From Flavobacterium sp. CF136 (GTDB lineage Bacteria; Bacteroidota; Bacteroidia; Flavobacteriales; Flavobacteriaceae): a DNA stretch of 64,000 nt. The position numbers were made by a program, and so were the translations under genes. This document shows positions 1-8,477 of this stretch, piece after piece. Positions within the stretch are counted from its first letter, which is position 1. Every line of letters starts with the position of its first letter. Under the pieces are notes generated by a model, which was not told the origin of the DNA, ran no database searches, and worked only from the letters and a program-made list of their open reading frames with translations. Where the stretch lies: contig NZ_AKJZ01000107.1 of assembly GCF_000282055.1 (NCBI RefSeq), positions 35,252-99,251 on the forward strand. The letters run 5' to 3'.

Positions 1-268
1 TTTGCGGAATTGTCATGTTAGCAGGATTCACGTAATCAACATGCCATCCTTTTGGTTTGTCGTGCGCAACCATATTATCAACTGTAAAGTTGTAATCTTT
101 TCCTCTAAAATTAACATCAGATTTTGTGTAGCTATCTCTGTTTCCTCCCCAGGAAATAAAAAACTTTCCTTTATTATGTGCTGTGTATCTTTCTACTGCG
201 ATTTCTTCCTGTGCAAAAGTGTTTATTGAAAAAACCAATAAGAAGAAAAATAAAATTTTTGTTTTCAA
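1..268 (-). CDS. Putative outer-membrane protein, 5' part only
   Basis: The reading frame runs off the left edge of the window, so only about the first 89 residues are visible. It begins with a TTG codon at 268; no ATG is available at a sensible position. The first 20 residues form a signal peptide (MKTKILFFFLLVFSINTFAQ) with a hydrophobic core and a Bacteroidota-style A-Q cleavage end. The following stretch (RYTAHNKGKFFISWGGN, then KGWHVDY) resembles a conserved flavobacterial outer-membrane beta-barrel family that I know only as hypothetical. Location and family are inferred from the signal peptide and resemblance; the function is unknown. Confidence 0.6.
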   Translation of the reverse strand, partial: MKTKILFFFLLVFSINTFAQEEIAVERYTAHNKGKFFISWGGNRDSYTKSDVNFRGKDYNFTVDNMVAHDKPKGWHVDYVNPANMTIPQ

Positions 269-290
269 TGGAATAATATTAAAATTAGGA

Positions 291-1109
291 TTAGAATGAA
301 TTAACTGTTTTTCTGATAGCGACCAATTTGGTCATCAGACCTTCAAAATAGTCTAAATGCAGCATATTGGCACCATCACTTTTTGCATTTGCAGGGTCAA
401 AGTGAGTTTCGATAAAAATACCGTCAACACCAACAGCAATACCTGCTTTGGCAACGGTTTCAATCATATCAGGTCTTCCGCCCGTAACACCAGCAGTTTG
501 GTTAGGTTGTTGCAATGAATGTGTAACATCCAGAACTGTAGAAGCATATTGCTGCATAGTAGGGATTCCTCTAAAATCAACAATCATATCCTGGTAACCA
601 AACATAGTACCACGATCCGTGATTATTACATTTTCGTTATTACAATCCAGGACCTTTTGCACAGCGTGTTTCATGCTTTCCGGACTCATAAATTGTCCTT
701 TCTTCAGGTTTACCACTTTTCCGGTATTTGCGGCTGCCACAACCAAGTCAGTTTGACGCACAAGGAAAGCAGGAATCTGCAAAACATCAACATATTGAGC
801 CGCCATATCAGCATCTTCATTGGTATGAATATCTGTTACTGTAGGAACATGAAAAGTTTCTGAAACTTTTCTTAAAATTTTTAATGCTTTTTCATCTCCA
901 ATTCCGGAAAAACTATCAATTCTGGAGCGATTGGCTTTTTTAAAAGAGCCCTTAAAGACATAAGGAATCTGAAGTTTGTCGGTAATACCAACTAATTTTT
1001 CAGCAATTCTGAGAGCCATTTCTTCTCCTTCAATAGCGCAGGGTCCCGCCAATAAAAAGAAATTACCACTATCGGTATGCTTAATTTGTGGAATATGTTG
1101 TATGTTCAT
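291..1109 (-). CDS. kdsA: 3-deoxy-8-phosphooctulonate synthase (KDO-8-phosphate synthase)
   Basis: Condenses phosphoenolpyruvate with arabinose-5-phosphate to KDO-8-phosphate, the committed cytoplasmic step toward the KDO of lipopolysaccharide. The 272-residue protein shows the family's N-terminal LAGPCAIEG motif, KGSFKKANRS, the TDIHT strand, the KKGQFMSPESM segment and a C-terminal IETHFDP. Length is normal for KdsA. I use ATG at 1109: the open frame extends eight codons upstream, but only to a TTG, and the family starts close to this methionine. It stands alone; the next gene on this strand ends at 2512, beyond the divergent PhyH gene. Confidence 0.95.
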   Translation of the reverse strand: MNIQHIPQIKHTDSGNFFLLAGPCAIEGEEMALRIAEKLVGITDKLQIPYVFKGSFKKANRSRIDSFSGIGDEKALKILRKVSETFHVPTVTDIHTNEDADMAAQYVDVLQIPAFLVRQTDLVVAAANTGKVVNLKKGQFMSPESMKHAVQKVLDCNNENVIITDRGTMFGYQDMIVDFRGIPTMQQYASTVLDVTHSLQQPNQTAGVTGGRPDMIETVAKAGIAVGVDGIFIETHFDPANAKSDGANMLHLDYFEGLMTKLVAIRKTVNSF

Positions 1110-1189
1110 AATATGATTTTTTTGACAGTGCAAATGTAGTTATGATTTATGAATCGCAGATGAAGATTTAAGATTTTTTTATGAAGCTA

Positions 1190-1325
1190 ATCCTGCTATC
1201 CGCTTCAATATTTTTCTCCAAATCCTTTTTTTCCAAGACTGCTCAGGAGCTTCCGTTGGTCGCTCTGTTCAGTCAGGAAAAAATAGGCTTTCTCAAAAAA
1301 TGATTTCAGCTGTTATCAGGGCTAA
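1190..1325 (+). repeat. Dispersed flavobacterial hairpin repeat, copy 1
   Basis: It occupies much of the 354-base gap between kdsA and the PhyH gene. The left flank reads TCCTGCTATCCGCTTCAATA and the right flank ends TATCAGGGCTAA, matching the flanks of the copies at 7230, 16177 and 49279. The centre is an imperfect stem (TTTTTTCC, GACTG, then CAGTC, GGAAAAAA) with a longer loop than the other copies. No protein is encoded. The remainder of the gap carries only the PhyH promoter. Confidence 0.7.
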
Positions 1326-1430
1326 ATCTTTAGTAAAGTATAACTATTCAAATAGGTTTACAAAATAATTTCCAAAATGTAAAAAGAATGCAGTTGTGTT
1401 TTATTAATAAGAAAAGTCATTGAATTTTAT

Positions 1431-1438
1431 TATTTTTG
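1431..1438 (+). promoter_or_regulatory. Candidate -7 promoter element for the PhyH gene
   Basis: TATTTTTG is an exact match to the Bacteroidota -7 consensus TAnnTTTG, 25 bases before the ATG at 1464. No TTG lies at the usual 17-23 base distance upstream. Confidence 0.5.
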
Positions 1439-1463
1439 ATTTATAACAATTTTACTGAAAATT

Positions 1464-2390
1464 ATGCAGTGGATTCTTTTTGAAAAACTTTGGAAACGTA
1501 CAACAGGCAACCATTCTATCAATGATGCCTCTCCCAATGATGCCTCTACATGGAATGAAGAAATAGAAATGCTTTATCGATTAGGTATCAGTATGGAAGA
1601 CACGCTTCAGTATCTGTATTTTAATAAACCTGATTTTGAGTCTTTTAAAAACTGGATATTGCAAAATAAAAATGAAATAAAAAATATAAAAGAAGTTGAT
1701 TCTGAAGATGTTCTTTCAAAAGAGGACCTTGATTTTTGGGATGAAAATGGATACGTAATAGTAAAAAATGCTATTGCAATATCAGAATGTGAGGAAACTC
1801 AAAAAGCCATTTGGGATTTTCTGGAAATGAACCCTGATATAAGAGAAACATGGTATAACAGGCATAGGGAACAAAGAGGACTTATGCTTAATTTTTCTAA
1901 TCATTCAACTTTAAATAGAAACAGATCATCTTTACGGATACAAAAAGCTTATGAGCAGCTTTATAAAACAACAAATATTTATAAAACTATTGATAAAGTA
2001 AGTTTTAATCCCCCTGAATCAAAACATTTTAAATTTTTAGGAAGCCCGCTTCATTGGGATGTTAGTTTAAAATTACCAATTCCATTTGGTTTACAAGGAC
2101 TTTTATATCTTACAGATTGTGCCGAAAATGAAGGGGCATTCCATTGTGTACCGGGATTTCATAGAAAAATAGAGCAGTGGCTTGGTGATTTAAATCCAAC
2201 GGATAATCCAAGAGAAGTAGCTGTCGAAACATTAAAACCGGTTGCTATAACCGGAAATGTGGGTGATTTTATTATCTGGCATAAAGCTTTGCCTCATTGT
2301 GCTACACCCAACCATGGTTTACTGCCCAGAATGGTGCAATACCTAACATACCTTCCAGATAATTATAAGGAGGTTTCAGAATGGATTTAG
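1464..2390 (+). CDS. Phytanoyl-CoA dioxygenase (PhyH) family protein
   Basis: A 308-residue non-haem Fe(II)/2-oxoglutarate oxygenase-type protein. The iron facial triad is visible as the HWD motif near residue 198 and the distal His in GDFIIWHKALPHCAT near residue 276; an Arg in LLPRMVQ fits 2-oxoglutarate binding. The first roughly 85 residues are an extra N-terminal segment without a recognisable domain, containing a short direct duplication (NDASPNDAS) mirrored in the DNA. PhyH relatives hydroxylate lipids, amino acids or small metabolites; the substrate here cannot be told. Monocistronic, with its own promoter-like element and terminator. Confidence 0.8.
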   Translation: MQWILFEKLWKRTTGNHSINDASPNDASTWNEEIEMLYRLGISMEDTLQYLYFNKPDFESFKNWILQNKNEIKNIKEVDSEDVLSKEDLDFWDENGYVIVKNAIAISECEETQKAIWDFLEMNPDIRETWYNRHREQRGLMLNFSNHSTLNRNRSSLRIQKAYEQLYKTTNIYKTIDKVSFNPPESKHFKFLGSPLHWDVSLKLPIPFGLQGLLYLTDCAENEGAFHCVPGFHRKIEQWLGDLNPTDNPREVAVETLKPVAITGNVGDFIIWHKALPHCATPNHGLLPRMVQYLTYLPDNYKEVSEWI

Positions 2391-2408
2391 ATAAAGTATA
2401 ATAATAGA

Positions 2409-2434
2409 AAAAGCTCTGGAAATCCAAAGCTTTT
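2409..2434 (+). terminator. Terminator after the PhyH gene
   Basis: Stem AAAAGCT / AGCTTTT extended inward by GGA / TCC, starting 18 bases past the stop codon and ending in a T run. Confidence 0.7.
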
Positions 2435-2511
2435 GTATATGTAAAGAATAATATTACTCTTCCTTCAATCTTAATTGATACTAAAGAATTGAAAAGTCTT
2501 TTTTGAGTAAA

Positions 2512-2706
2512 TTATTTTTTTTGCTGACCCGGAGCATATGCTTTTGCACTTTTGCTTCCTGACATTTTTTTAGCTTGTCCAGGAGGTATTTTTTGAGAGT
2601 TACTGTTTGAATGTGAGTGCTGTACGACACAACTTAACATACTCACAATTACAAATAATAGCACCATAATAATTACGGCAAATTTAGTGTATTTGGAATT
2701 TTTCAT
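2512..2706 (-). CDS. Small lipoprotein with PPGQAKK motif
   Basis: A 64-residue protein. Residues 9-24 are a hydrophobic signal segment followed by a lipobox-like MLSC, giving a probable lipidated Cys26. The mature part holds PPGQAKK and a terminal SAKAYAPGQQKK. Similar short, basic PPGQAKK...YAPG proteins are common in flavobacteria and are often labelled 'quinol oxidase subunit 4', a name I would not trust because nothing here resembles an oxidase subunit. Probably membrane-anchored in the periplasm; function unknown. It stands alone between two terminators. Confidence 0.75.
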   Translation of the reverse strand: MKNSKYTKFAVIIMVLLFVIVSMLSCVVQHSHSNSNSQKIPPGQAKKMSGSKSAKAYAPGQQKK

Positions 2707-2793
2707 AAAATTATTTTTAATTTGAATTACAAATATAATGCTTACCAGTATATTTGTTCATACTTTGAATTTGTTTAAAATCATTATAAACAA

Positions 2794-2818
2794 AAAGCCC
2801 TGAAAATCCAGGGCTTTG
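2794..2818 (-). terminator. Terminator after the YebC-family gene
   Basis: Nine-bp stem AAAGCCCTG / CAGGGCTTT followed, on the minus strand, by a T-rich run. Confidence 0.8.
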
Positions 2819-2837
2819 ATAGTATCAATAGGAGAAA

Positions 2838-3551
2838 TTATTCTTCTTTCATTGTATGATAAACGTTCATTACGTCATCATCTTCTTCGATTTTTTCAAT
2901 TAATTTTTCAACATCGGCAATTTGTGCTTCAGTAAGTTCTTTGGTAATTTGTGGAATACGTTCAAAACCGGAAGATAAAATTTCTAAACCTCTGTTTTCT
3001 AACTCTTTTTGTAAAGCTCCAAAACTTCCAAAAGGAGCGTAGATTAAGATTCCATCTTCGTCTTCAAAAACTTCTTCAGCACCAAAATCAATTAGTTCCA
3101 ATTCCAGTTCCTCGGGATCAAGATTTCCTTTTGCAATACGAAAATTACAAGTATGGTCAAACATAAATTCAACAGAACCTTGTGTTCCCATTGTTCCGTT
3201 ACATTTATTAAAATAGCTGCGGATATTTGCAACAGTCCTGTTATTGTTGTCAGAAGCTGTTTCAATCAAAATTGCAATTCCGTGAGGCGCATATCCTTCA
3301 AACAAAATTTCCTTATAATTGGCAGTATCTTTATTACTTGCATTTTTTATGGCACGTTCAACATTATCTTTAGGCATGTTGGCCGCTTTAGCATTTTGTA
3401 TAACAGCTCTTAATCTAGAATTGGCATCTGGGTTAGGACCACCTTCTTTAACGGCCATAACGATATCTTTACCAATTCTGGTAAATGTTTTGGCCATTGC
3501 AGACCAACGTTTCATTTTTCTTCCTTTTCTAAATTCGAACGCTCTTCCCAT
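2838..3551 (-). CDS. YebC/PmpR family protein
   Basis: 237 residues, the usual length for the YebC/TACO1 family. The N-terminus carries FEFRKGRKMKRWSAMAKTFTRIGKDI and GPNPDANSRLR, then AKAANMPKDNVERAIK and YEGYAPHG-like (FEGYAPHGIAILIE) segments diagnostic of the family. Members are described either as DNA-binding regulators or as ribosome-associated factors that help translation of difficult motifs; the sequence does not decide. Cytoplasmic, monocistronic, with a clear terminator downstream. The start is the only ATG that preserves the conserved MGRAFEFRKGRK N-terminus. Confidence 0.93.
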   Translation of the reverse strand: MGRAFEFRKGRKMKRWSAMAKTFTRIGKDIVMAVKEGGPNPDANSRLRAVIQNAKAANMPKDNVERAIKNASNKDTANYKEILFEGYAPHGIAILIETASDNNNRTVANIRSYFNKCNGTMGTQGSVEFMFDHTCNFRIAKGNLDPEELELELIDFGAEEVFEDEDGILIYAPFGSFGALQKELENRGLEILSSGFERIPQITKELTEAQIADVEKLIEKIEEDDDVMNVYHTMKEE

Positions 3552-3730
3552 TACTAATTTTTTATTTTGTGATGCAAAAATACGGTTATTCCTTATTTTT
3601 CCAAAAACAAAACTATTCTTTTTTGAATTATGTTTTTATGATTGGCAATATGATAAACCAAGCCATTTTTTAATTTCAAAAATGATTCGTTATTTTAAAG
3701 AAATATTGAAATACAACCAAAAGCAAAAGA

Positions 3731-5761
3731 TTATTTTGAGGCGTTGAATTCATTAATAATATTCACGGCTTCGTTTAGATAAGGATTGGTTTTAAGGTTG
3801 TCAATCTGATATTGATTTATTGTTTTTTCACTTGGATAGACACCTAATAAAAACTGGTTGACCGTTGAATTATAAACATCTAACGGATTGTTCTCATCAT
3901 TAAAAGTATTTATTTCTGTCCATAATCCATTCCTGATTGTTTTTTGCTCGAAAATTGCATCCAGAGTCATTGGAACTTCAGCTTTTGGGACATTTACCAT
4001 TTGATCAATTTTTGCATTGATTTTTTTAATTTCATTAAAGTAGAAATTATCAGCCAGTCTCGCTGTGCTGTTTTTTGCAATTTTATCAATTAGATTCCTT
4101 TTTACATAAGGTCTGTATTTTAAGAAAGAGTCAATGCTGTCGTTTTGAATTGCTGTCGGGAAACTACTTTCTTTTTGGTAAACACTTTCATAAAACTCAG
4201 GAAGAATAACATCTGGTTTTACGCCGGTATTTTGATGACTTTTACCTGTAACCCTATAGAACTTATTAACTGTAATCTTTAAAAAATCTGTAGTTGTATT
4301 TTCGTCAAGCGGAAGAATGGTTTGCATAGTTGCTTTTCCCAGTGTATTACTGCCCAATATTAGAGCACGATTGTAATCTTGTAAGATTGAAGAAAAAAAT
4401 TCACTGGCAGAAGCCGTATTGCTATTAACTAAAATTACAATCGGACCTTTATAAATTAATCCTTTGTACGGATCATTTATAATTGATTGATTTTTTTTGT
4501 TATCTACAACAATAGAAATAGGCCCATAATCAATAAACATTCCCGCCAGTCTTATGGCTTCTTCCATTGAACCGCCTCCATTATCAATTAAATCAATTAC
4601 CAGGCCTTTTACATTGTCTCTTTCTAATTTTATAACTTCGCGGGCGACATCATCTGCACAGCCTTTTTGACCGGTAGATTCTAAATCGGCATAGAAACTT
4701 GGAATCTTAATGTATCCAATTTTACTTTCTTTACCAATAATAAAACTGAAAACCGAATTATCTTCGTCTTTCATCAATTGTTTTTCAATATAAACATCGA
4801 AACTTTTACCTGAATTTCGCTTCAGCGTAAGGGTAATATGTTTATTTGACTCAGACAAAATCATGGTAGAAATTGATTCTAAAGAAGAACAGGAAACTTC
4901 TAAAGTTTCTTTTTGGTTAGAAATAGAAACAATCTGATCTCCTTTTTTAATTTGTCCGGTCTGAAAAGCAGGGCCATTAGGGTCTAATTCTTCAATGATG
5001 ATTTCATTTTTCTCATTTAATTTTACACTCATTCCTAATGACAAATGTTCTTTTGATAAGGAAGCTACAAAACTGGATTTAGAATCGTTGGTAAAATAAG
5101 TTGTGTGTGGGTCAAAATAGGTGCAAAAAAAGTTATAAAGTTTTTCCTGTTGTGTATCTTTTTTTTCCAAGAGCGTACTGATTCGGCATATCTCATTTGA
5201 TAAAATTGTTTTTTTTGATTCTAATTCTATTGCTTTAAAATTAGATTTAAGAGAATCCAGATTGTTACTTTTTTCAACAATATCATCTAAAATCTGATAA
5301 CGTAATTTTTTCACCCAGACTTTTTCCAAATCTTCTTTTTTGAGATAAAAAGAAAAAGCTTTTTTGTAAAACCGAATCGTATCTTTTTTGTTGTAATCAA
5401 TTGTTCCGGCCTGAATTTTCTCTAAAACATTTTTGGTTCTGGTAAGACCGTTTATATATTTGGTGGTAATATCAGTTAAAAAATTACAATCATTCCCCAT
5501 AATTAAATTATCCAAATTCAGACGATATTTTTGCGACATTTCATCATATTCCGACTTAAAAAAAATATTTCTTGACGGGTCCAAATCATCAATAAGATTG
5601 TCAAAAACAAAAACAGATAAACTGTCATCTACCGGTTTGGGTCTTACATGGTCACTTTGAATAAGCAAATTTATTTTGGTAAGTATTTCGCATGTCTGAT
5701 CGCTATTTTGACTAAATAGTGCATTTGTAATCAATAAAAATACCAGTGATAAGTTTTTCAT
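3731..5761 (-). CDS. Carboxy-terminal processing (tail-specific) protease, S41 family
   Basis: 676 residues with a signal peptide (about residues 1-17). A Tsp/Prc-type N-terminal helical region is followed by a PDZ domain (LSLGMSVKL to IKKGDQIVSI) and the S41 catalytic core: GYIKIPSFY, GLVIDLIDNGGGS, the nucleophile Ser in NTASASEFF, and the general-base Lys in LGKATMQ. A C-terminal Tsp-like extension completes it. Such periplasmic proteases degrade or trim proteins from their C-termini. It is monocistronic; the 302 bases upstream hold no other gene, only the gcvT terminator. Confidence 0.9.
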   Translation of the reverse strand: MKNLSLVFLLITNALFSQNSDQTCEILTKINLLIQSDHVRPKPVDDSLSVFVFDNLIDDLDPSRNIFFKSEYDEMSQKYRLNLDNLIMGNDCNFLTDITTKYINGLTRTKNVLEKIQAGTIDYNKKDTIRFYKKAFSFYLKKEDLEKVWVKKLRYQILDDIVEKSNNLDSLKSNFKAIELESKKTILSNEICRISTLLEKKDTQQEKLYNFFCTYFDPHTTYFTNDSKSSFVASLSKEHLSLGMSVKLNEKNEIIIEELDPNGPAFQTGQIKKGDQIVSISNQKETLEVSCSSLESISTMILSESNKHITLTLKRNSGKSFDVYIEKQLMKDEDNSVFSFIIGKESKIGYIKIPSFYADLESTGQKGCADDVAREVIKLERDNVKGLVIDLIDNGGGSMEEAIRLAGMFIDYGPISIVVDNKKNQSIINDPYKGLIYKGPIVILVNSNTASASEFFSSILQDYNRALILGSNTLGKATMQTILPLDENTTTDFLKITVNKFYRVTGKSHQNTGVKPDVILPEFYESVYQKESSFPTAIQNDSIDSFLKYRPYVKRNLIDKIAKNSTARLADNFYFNEIKKINAKIDQMVNVPKAEVPMTLDAIFEQKTIRNGLWTEINTFNDENNPLDVYNSTVNQFLLGVYPSEKTINQYQIDNLKTNPYLNEAVNIINEFNASK

Positions 5762-5975
5762 AAATAAATAATCTTCGCTTATACTAAAATTACGTTTATT
5801 TTTCGATAAATGACAGTAATTACCCTAAAATGTCGATGACTAAATAATTTTTCACGACTAACTGCACGAAGCAATTCAAATTAATGTGTTAATAATTTGA
5901 AAATGAAAAGACAGGGTAGGAACATAGCTTTCTTCTGATATATTACTACATGTTTAAATTGAATTCACAGCAAAA

Positions 5976-6011
5976 AAAATGCATTACAACTTTATCAGTG
6001 TAATGCATTTT
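5976..6011 (-). terminator. Terminator after gcvT
   Basis: Perfect 13-bp stem AAAATGCATTACA / TGTAATGCATTTT with a ten-base loop, followed on the minus strand by eight T residues. It lies in the 302-base gap between the S41 protease gene and gcvT; I see no gene in the rest of that gap. Confidence 0.88.
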
Positions 6012-6063
6012 GATTATTTATGGTAACTACAAATAGATATAAGAATTTGCAGTAAATAAAAAT

Positions 6064-7146
6064 CTATTTCTTATAAAATGGCAGTTTTACCACTTTTGCA
6101 GGAACATCATTTTTTCTGATTCGGATAAAAATATCGCTATCAATAGCACTATTGTTCACAGTAACATATCCTAAACCAATCCCTTTATTCATAGAAGGTG
6201 ACATTGTTCCGGATGTTACAATGCCAATTACAGCGCCAGAAGCATCAACAATTTCGTAATCATGTCTGGGTACTGCACGTTCCTGCATTTCAAAAGCAAT
6301 TAATTTTCTGGTAATACCAGCTTCCTTTTGTTTTTTAAGAGCCTCAGAGTTTGTAAAATCTTTAGTGAATTTCGTAATCCATCCTAAACCAGCTTCAATT
6401 GGAGAAGTGGTATCATTAATATCGTTTCCGTATAAACAGAATCCCATTTCTAAACGCAAAGTATCACGTGCAGCTAATCCAATTGGTTTAATTCCGTATG
6501 AAGCTCCAGCTTCAAAAACTTTGTTCCAGACTTGTTCTGCTTCGTCATTTTTACAATAAATTTCAAATCCGCCTGAGCCGGTATATCCTGTAGCTGAAAT
6601 AATTACATGTTCAATTCCTGCAAAATCACCAACTTCAAAATGATAATAAGGTATAGTAGATAAATCTATAGATGATAAAGCCTGCATAGCCTCAACCGCT
6701 TTCGGACCCTGAATCGCCAATAAAGAATAATCATCAGAAAGGTTTTTCATATCAACACCCAAATCATTGTGTGAAGAAATCCAGTTCCAGTCTTTTTCAA
6801 TATTCGAAGCATTTACAACAAGTAAATATTGCTCTTCTTTCATTTTATAAACAATCAAATCGTCTACAATTCCGCCTTCATTATTAGGCAGACAAGAATA
6901 TTGCGCCCTGCCAATTGTCAATGTCGAAGCATCGTTTGAAGTTACTTTTTGGATCAAAGCCAAAGCATTTGGTCCTGTAAGTAAAAATTCGCCCATATGC
7001 GAAACGTCAAAAACGCCTACACTGTTACGAACCGTTTCATGTTCAGCATTAACACCCTCGTAAGTAATGGGCATATTGTAACCGGCAAAAGGCAGCATTT
7101 TTGCTCCCAGACTTTCATGTATGTGCGTAAGCGCAGTATTTTTCAT
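6064..7146 (-). CDS. gcvT: Aminomethyltransferase (glycine cleavage system T protein)
   Basis: Transfers the aminomethyl carbon from the lipoylated H protein to tetrahydrofolate, releasing ammonia, in the glycine cleavage system. 360 residues, normal length. Family features: GAKMLPFAGYNMPITY at the N-terminus, SVGVFDVSHMGEF (with the catalytic Asp region further in), SATGYTGSGGFEIY, and the C-terminal GIVTSGTMSPSMNKGIGLGYV. The other glycine-cleavage genes are not in this window, so gcvT is unlinked here. No glycine riboswitch is evident upstream. Confidence 0.96.
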   Translation of the reverse strand: MKNTALTHIHESLGAKMLPFAGYNMPITYEGVNAEHETVRNSVGVFDVSHMGEFLLTGPNALALIQKVTSNDASTLTIGRAQYSCLPNNEGGIVDDLIVYKMKEEQYLLVVNASNIEKDWNWISSHNDLGVDMKNLSDDYSLLAIQGPKAVEAMQALSSIDLSTIPYYHFEVGDFAGIEHVIISATGYTGSGGFEIYCKNDEAEQVWNKVFEAGASYGIKPIGLAARDTLRLEMGFCLYGNDINDTTSPIEAGLGWITKFTKDFTNSEALKKQKEAGITRKLIAFEMQERAVPRHDYEIVDASGAVIGIVTSGTMSPSMNKGIGLGYVTVNNSAIDSDIFIRIRKNDVPAKVVKLPFYKK

Positions 7147-7170
7147 TGTGATGTTTTAAAAATTGTGTGA

Positions 7171-7178
7171 CAAATTTA
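7171..7178 (-). promoter_or_regulatory. Candidate -7 promoter element for gcvT
   Basis: Minus-strand TAAATTTG matches TAnnTTTG, 24 bases upstream of the gcvT ATG. No clear -33 TTG at the expected spacing. Confidence 0.5.
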
Positions 7179-7229
7179 TTCAAAAAATATCGAAAATAAG
7201 TACTCTAAATTATAAATTTCGCAATGATT

Positions 7230-7314
7230 AGGAGCTGTTTCCTGTTATTCGCTATATCTTTTTGTTTTTAAAGGAAAAACAAAAAGGATGCCGCTACTAC
7301 CAGGGCTATGACTT
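7230..7314 (+). repeat. Dispersed flavobacterial hairpin repeat, copy 2
   Basis: Starts GGAGCTGTTTCCTGTTATTC and ends CCAGGGCTATGACTT. The centre is a stem-loop, CTTTTTGTTTTT against AAAAACAAAAAGG. Flanks match copies 1, 3 and 4 while the stem sequence differs. It fills most of the gcvT-nnrD intergenic region. Confidence 0.75.
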
Positions 7315-7380
7315 CAAATTAGCAATTACCACTCTTGTATTCAGTTTTTTATGTAACTTTAAATTCATAAAATAGGTCAA

Positions 7381-8229
7381 ATGAAAACTCCATTTTTAAT
7401 CACAAAAGAAGAAATTCTAAAATTTTATAAGCCTGTAAATCCACTGACACACAAAGGACTGCAGGGCCATGCCGTAATAATTGCAGGTAGTTACGGGAAA
7501 ATTGGAGCAGCAGTTTTGGCTTCGAAATCCTGTTTAAAATCCGGCTGCGGACTCGTCACGACTTTTATACCAAAATGTGGTTACCAAATCCTGCAGATCA
7601 GTATTCCGGAAGTTATGGTAATTACCGATGAAAATGCAAATGCTATCACCAATATTAATCTTTCATTACTGCCACAGGCGATTGGTATTGGTCCGGGAAT
7701 AGGGAAGGAGTTGTCCACACAAAAAGCATTATTCGAGTTTTTAAGAATCAACAAATCCCCTTTAGTTCTCGACGCTGATGCCTTAAATATTTTAGCCGAA
7801 AATAAATCCTGGCTGGAATTAGTACCTGAAAATACCATTTTAACCCCGCATCGAAAAGAGCTTGAACGTTTAATTGGCAACTGGAATTCCGAATCGGAGA
7901 AGTTTCAGAAAACAATCGCTTTTTCTGAAAAATATAAAGTTATTATAGTGATGAAAGGTGCGCCAACATTCATTATCAATAAAAATAAAATCTACGAAAA
8001 CACTACCGGAAATGCTGCTTTGGCTACTGCGGGAAGCGGTGATGCATTAACAGGTATTATTACGGGTTTATCAGCTCAAAATTATGAATCTGTACAAGCG
8101 GCAAAATTAGGAGTTTTTCTCCATGGGCTAACGGCTGATATTGCACTGCCACAAACAGGCTGCCAATCATTTACCGCATCGGATATTATTGAAAATCTGG
8201 GAAGGGCTTTTTTGACCCTTGAAAATTAA
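7381..8229 (+). CDS. nnrD: ADP-dependent NAD(P)H-hydrate dehydratase
   Basis: Repairs hydrated NAD(P)H, dehydrating the S-epimer with ADP hydrolysis. The 282-residue ribokinase-fold protein has GHAVIIAGSYGKIGAA near the N-terminus, GIGPGIGKE in the middle, LDADALNIL, TPHRKEL and the C-terminal nucleotide/catalytic AGSGDALTGII. It contains only the dehydratase half; the NnrE epimerase domain often fused in bacteria is absent. Transcribed divergently from gcvT across repeat copy 2. Confidence 0.9.
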   Translation: MKTPFLITKEEILKFYKPVNPLTHKGLQGHAVIIAGSYGKIGAAVLASKSCLKSGCGLVTTFIPKCGYQILQISIPEVMVITDENANAITNINLSLLPQAIGIGPGIGKELSTQKALFEFLRINKSPLVLDADALNILAENKSWLELVPENTILTPHRKELERLIGNWNSESEKFQKTIAFSEKYKVIIVMKGAPTFIINKNKIYENTTGNAALATAGSGDALTGIITGLSAQNYESVQAAKLGVFLHGLTADIALPQTGCQSFTASDIIENLGRAFLTLEN

Positions 8230-8242
8230 ATTTATTATAATT

Positions 8243-8417
8243 CGTTGGGTGTAATTAAAAATATAAGTGTCAGGCTGAGCGTAGTCGAAGCCCTTTTCAT
8301 GTAAAAGCCTTCGACTACGCTCAGGATAACAATGATTTCCAGAAATATATAGATATTTTACTCAAATTTATATTTTTTTATATGAAATAAGAGTTGTAAT
8401 CAATTACACTCAATGGG
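8243..8417. repeat. Composite inverted-repeat element A
   Basis: Outer imperfect terminal inverted repeats (CGTTGGGTGTAATTA at 8243-8257, CAATTACACTCAATGGG at 8401-8417) enclose an inner palindrome with perfect 16-base arms, CTGAGCGTAGTCGAAG (8275-8290) and its complement (8309-8324), plus a short CTTTT/AAAAG inner stem. The same outer ends flank a different palindrome at 52239-52357. The inner palindrome resembles a dispersed element I recall from other Bacteroidota. It could fold as a terminator for nnrD and the Fic gene. Confidence 0.7.
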
Positions 8418-8477
8418 TTTATTATAATTTGTATTATTAGGCAACGGAATATAAATGCATGTAGCTCTTTTTATTTA

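Noticed and set aside
2..229. 75-codon frame on the plus strand at the left edge
   Set aside because: It is antisense to a minus-strand frame that has a clear signal peptide and family-like sequence.
1110..1133. Upstream extension of kdsA to a TTG
   Set aside because: The ATG at 1109 gives the normal family N-terminus; the extra eight residues have no support.
7147..7229. Glycine riboswitch upstream of gcvT
   Set aside because: The leader is short and AT-rich with none of the conserved aptamer segments.
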